48,554 bases of DNA from Deltaproteobacteria bacterium (lineage in GTDB: Bacteria; Myxococcota; B64-G9). Below, piece by piece: positions 46,561 to 48,554 of the stretch; positions within the stretch are counted from its first letter, which is position 1, and each line of letters begins with the position of its first letter. The stretch is from NCBI GenBank assembly GCA_016935365.1, contig JAFGRB010000379.1:1-48554 (forward strand), given 5' to 3'. The position numbers and the translations under genes are program-made. The notes beneath the pieces are model-generated. The model did no database searches, was not told the origin of the DNA, and was given only the letters and a program-made list of their open reading frames with translations.

Positions 46561-46597
46561 CCTCACAAAACGAGCTGTCAAGCTCGTATTTCTGAGG
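46561..46597. promoter_or_regulatory. Long inverted repeat between bioY and the serpin gene
   Basis: Arms of about 16 bp with one mismatch and one bulge; the inner ACGAGCT/AGCTCGT (46570-46576, 46581-46587) is perfect around a GTCA loop. Its centre is about 98 bases upstream of the predicted serpin start, a typical enhancer position. Confidence 0.55.
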
Positions 46598-46650
46598 CTC
46601 GGTCCGCCCGGATCTACTCATACTCATTTGAAATACAAGAACAAAGCCGC

Positions 46651-46667
46651 TGGCATGTCATTTGCTT
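46651..46667 (+). promoter_or_regulatory. Sigma-54 promoter of the serpin gene
   Basis: TGGCATGTCATTTGCTT differs from TGGCACG-N4-TTGC[A/T] at one base and has GG-N10-GC. The GC is 43 bases before ATG 46708. Confidence 0.78.
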
Positions 46668-46707
46668 CGCAAGGCGAGAACCAATGCAAGGCATGAGGAG
46701 AGATGCG

Positions 46708-47931
46708 ATGAGATGCAAGAGCCTGTCCTTCCTCGCGAGCGCCCTGGCTGCGCTCGCCTTCACGGCCTGCAACGCCGCGCCCGAGCAGCCGCAGCGCGAG
46801 CTGCCCGAGATCACCGAGCTCGAGCAGGGCCTGGTCGAGTCCAGCAACGCCTTCGGCTTCGAGCTCTTCGAGCAGGTCGACGAGCCGGGAGAGAACACCT
46901 TCATCTCCCCGCTGAGCGTCTCGATCGCGCTCGGCATGGTGCTCAACGGGGCCGGCGGCGAGACCTTCGAGGCCGTGCGCGCGACTCTGAACCTCGACGA
47001 GCAGAGCCTGGCCGAGTGCAACACCGGCTACCACAACCTGACCGACGTGCTGCAGGGCGTGGATCCGCTGGTCCAGATGGAGATCGCCAACTCGGTCTGG
47101 ATCCAGCAGGGCTTCGAGGTGCTGGCCGACTTCATCCAGCGCCTTGCGGACTCCTTCTACGCCGTGGCCGAGACGCTCGACTTCGCCGATCCGGCCTCGG
47201 TGGATGTGATCAACGGCTGGGTCGACGAGAAGACCCACGGAAAGATCGACAGCATCCTGGACGCCATCCCGCCCTACGCGGTCATGTACCTGATCAACGC
47301 GGTCTACTTCAAGGGCGACTGGACCACCCAGTTCGATCCGGACGAGACCCGGGATGCGCCTTTCCACCTGGCCGACGGCGGCCAGGCGAGCGTGCCCCTG
47401 ATGCACCTGCACAGCGATCTGGCCCACCTCCAGAACGAGGAGGTCCAGGCCGTGGAGCTTCCCTATGGCGACGGGCTGTTCGCCATGACGGTCCTGCTGC
47501 CCGCCGGGAGCAGCGACATCGACGCGCTGGCCGCCGAGCTGGACGCCGAGGCCTGGGCGGCCTGGCACGCGGCCATGCACGTCGGAGAGGCCCACCTCTA
47601 CCTGCCGAGCTTCGAGCTGGAGTGGGAGGCGAGCCTCAACGAGGCCCTGCAGAGCCTGGGCATGGGTATCGCCTTCGGCCCCGGGGCCGACTTCTCCGGG
47701 ATCAATCCCGACGCAGGCCTGGCCATCACCCAGGTCAAGCACAAGACCTACGTCAAGGTCGACGAGGAGGGCACCGAGGCGGCCGCGGTGACCTCGGTCG
47801 AGTTCGGCACGACCTCGACTCAGCAGCCGGAGACCTTCACCATGCGCGCAGACCGGCCCTTCCTCTTCGTCATCCACGAGCGCAGCACCGGCGCGCTGCT
47901 CTTCATGGGCAAGATCGTCGATCCCAGCTAA
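46708..47931 (+). CDS. Lipoprotein serpin (serine protease inhibitor)
   Basis: A 407-residue serpin. The leader SALAALAFTACNAAPEQPQ carries a lipobox Cys. The body shows NTFISPLSVSIALGMVLNGA, KTHGKIDSIL, LINAVYFKGDW and FLFVIHERSTGALLFMGKI. The hinge of the reactive loop, EEGTEAAAVTSV, keeps the small residues required for inhibitory serpins, so it should trap a protease covalently. Counting from the P17 Glu gives a predicted P1-P1' of Thr-Ser, though the loop is longer than usual and the site is uncertain. The start is ATG 46708 with GGAG seven bases upstream; in-frame ATGs at 46684 and 46693 are weaker. It may protect the cell from its own or rival secreted proteases. Confidence 0.93.
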   Translation: MRCKSLSFLASALAALAFTACNAAPEQPQRELPEITELEQGLVESSNAFGFELFEQVDEPGENTFISPLSVSIALGMVLNGAGGETFEAVRATLNLDEQSLAECNTGYHNLTDVLQGVDPLVQMEIANSVWIQQGFEVLADFIQRLADSFYAVAETLDFADPASVDVINGWVDEKTHGKIDSILDAIPPYAVMYLINAVYFKGDWTTQFDPDETRDAPFHLADGGQASVPLMHLHSDLAHLQNEEVQAVELPYGDGLFAMTVLLPAGSSDIDALAAELDAEAWAAWHAAMHVGEAHLYLPSFELEWEASLNEALQSLGMGIAFGPGADFSGINPDAGLAITQVKHKTYVKVDEEGTEAAAVTSVEFGTTSTQQPETFTMRADRPFLFVIHERSTGALLFMGKIVDPS

Positions 47932-47941
47932 TCAGCTTCTC

Positions 47942-47970
47942 TTGACGTCACCCCCGAGTAGGACCTAGCA
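47942..47970 (+). promoter_or_regulatory. Candidate sigma-70 promoter of the last gene
   Basis: TTGACG (47942-47947), 17 bases, CTAGCA (47965-47970), 20 bases before ATG 47991. Confidence 0.4.
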
Positions 47971-47990
47971 TGCCTGGGCCGGAGGTTCCC

Positions 47991-48473
47991 ATGCAGCGCG
48001 CAGCAGCCCTGCTCTCCTTGCTCGCGGCGATGGCCTTGGCCGCCAGCGCCGCGGCCCAGCAGCCGCCGCGACCCAAGATCGTCAAGGCCGCCCAGGTGCG
48101 CGGCAAGCCCGAGATCGCCCCCGGGGACAGGCCGGCCATCTTCTTCTGGTCCGACCAGGACGGGGTTCACATTCGCTGGAGCGCCCCGCAGCCCGTGCTG
48201 TTCTCCGGCCGGATCGACTTCGACCGCCCGCTGGCCGTGCACAAGCGCCTCGCGGATCCGGGCTCGGGCTGGGTGGAGCTCGCCACGGACCGAATCCTGC
48301 TCTTCTCCGTCACGGTCCGCCAGGGCGTCGACGGGCTGGACATGCAGGTGCCGGCGGGCAAGCGGGTGCAGATGGAGCTCGCCATCGACGGCGCCGAGCC
48401 CGCGGTCGAGCAGGTCCTCTTCGGCAAGGACGGCGCCCACCCCGCGGGCTTCCCGCTGCTGGTCTACTACTAG
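47991..48473 (+). CDS. Small exported protein of unknown function
   Basis: A 160-residue protein from ATG 47991 (GGAGG five bases upstream). The Sec signal peptide (ALLSLLAAMALAASAAAQQ) is clear. The mature part looks beta-rich (IFFWSDQDGVHIRWSAPQP, VLFSGRIDFDRPLAVHK, DRILLFSVTVRQGVDG) and contains no Cys. No family is recognised. Its TAG stop is part of the first stem of the hairpin repeat that follows. Confidence 0.72.
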   Translation: MQRAAALLSLLAAMALAASAAAQQPPRPKIVKAAQVRGKPEIAPGDRPAIFFWSDQDGVHIRWSAPQPVLFSGRIDFDRPLAVHKRLADPGSGWVELATDRILLFSVTVRQGVDGLDMQVPAGKRVQMELAIDGAEPAVEQVLFGKDGAHPAGFPLLVYY

Positions 48474-48554
48474 CCCTAAAACAAGCGCGGTTTCCAAACC
48501 GCGTTTGTTTTCAGGGCTGGCCGCCCGAAGGGCGGTCGTTTTGGGGTGAAGCTG
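48472..48554. repeat. Dispersed hairpin repeat element, copy cut by the window end
   Basis: Homologous to 8961-9045. Hairpin 1 (48472-48518) has the outer stem AGCCCT/AGGGCT, the same bulged C and the TCC loop region; hairpin 2 (48520-48536) is GCCGCCC-GAA-GGGCGGT. Differences from the first copy preserve pairing. The third hairpin is truncated by the window edge. Confidence 0.85.

Overview
The window is 48.5 kb of strongly G+C-rich bacterial chromosome from what looks like a myxobacterium-like member of the former Deltaproteobacteria (Myxococcota or a close relative). Reasons: a MYXO-CTERM-like tail on a secreted carboxypeptidase, a PilZ domain fused to Hsp70, a GAF-AAA+-Fis sigma-54 activator, many secreted Cys-rich lipoproteins, and frequent GTG/TTG starts. 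An IOR-type 2-oxoacid oxidoreductase and an ADP-forming acyl-CoA synthetase suggest fermentation of amino acids or other anaerobic metabolism. There is no phage, insertion sequence, CRISPR array or rRNA, and no gene-free stretch exceeds about 300 bases. Most long antisense ORFs are shadows caused by base composition.

Layout. 1-6.6 kb: a four-hairpin array and a sigma-54 promoter, then a translationally coupled run of metallo-beta-lactamase-fold hydrolase, sigma-54 activator, secreted M14 carboxypeptidase and a HAD phosphatase. 6.6-9.1 kb: a diguanylate cyclase and an M23 peptidase, closed by a five-hairpin repeat. 9.1-15.7 kb (minus strand): ribosomal-S1-like protein, two cyclophilins, a Cys-rich lipoprotein, an ECF-like sigma factor with an overlapping zinc-finger anti-sigma factor, and a secreted TPR protein. 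15.9-19.6 kb: PilZ protein, site-2 protease, an M2-like lipoprotein peptidase and a small lipoprotein. 19.6-23.9 kb (minus): ornithine aminotransferase, a secreted protein of unknown function and PilZ-Hsp70. 24.0-26.5 kb (plus): two deoxynucleoside kinases and a secreted Sel1-like protein. 26.5-31.8 kb (minus): iorA-iorB-rhomboid, with iorA carrying a large inserted GltD-like flavoprotein module. 32.0-35.8 kb (plus): class II aldolase, a coiled-coil exported protein, an OmpA lipoprotein and a degenerate FGGY kinase. 35.9-46.5 kb (minus): outer membrane barrel, tRNA-Gln, zinc ribbon protein, thioredoxin, VWA lipoprotein, ADP-forming synthetase, YrdC-family protein, a shortened Tex-like protein, a lamin-tail lipoprotein and BioY. 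46.7-48.5 kb (plus): a lipoprotein serpin, a small exported protein, and a second copy of the hairpin repeat cut by the window edge.

Two themes tie the window together. First, five genes or operons have a TGG-N8-TTGC[A/T] sigma-54 promoter (GG-N10-GC) at a consistent distance from the start codon: the activator operon itself, a small lipoprotein, thioredoxin, the VWA lipoprotein and the serpin. This suggests a local sigma-54 regulon of mostly envelope proteins, possibly autoregulated by the GAF-type activator at 1073-2572. Second, a dispersed multi-hairpin element begins exactly at the TAG stop codons of two unrelated genes; stem differences between its two copies are compensatory, so the folded structure appears to be under selection. 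All functional calls are from sequence reading alone.
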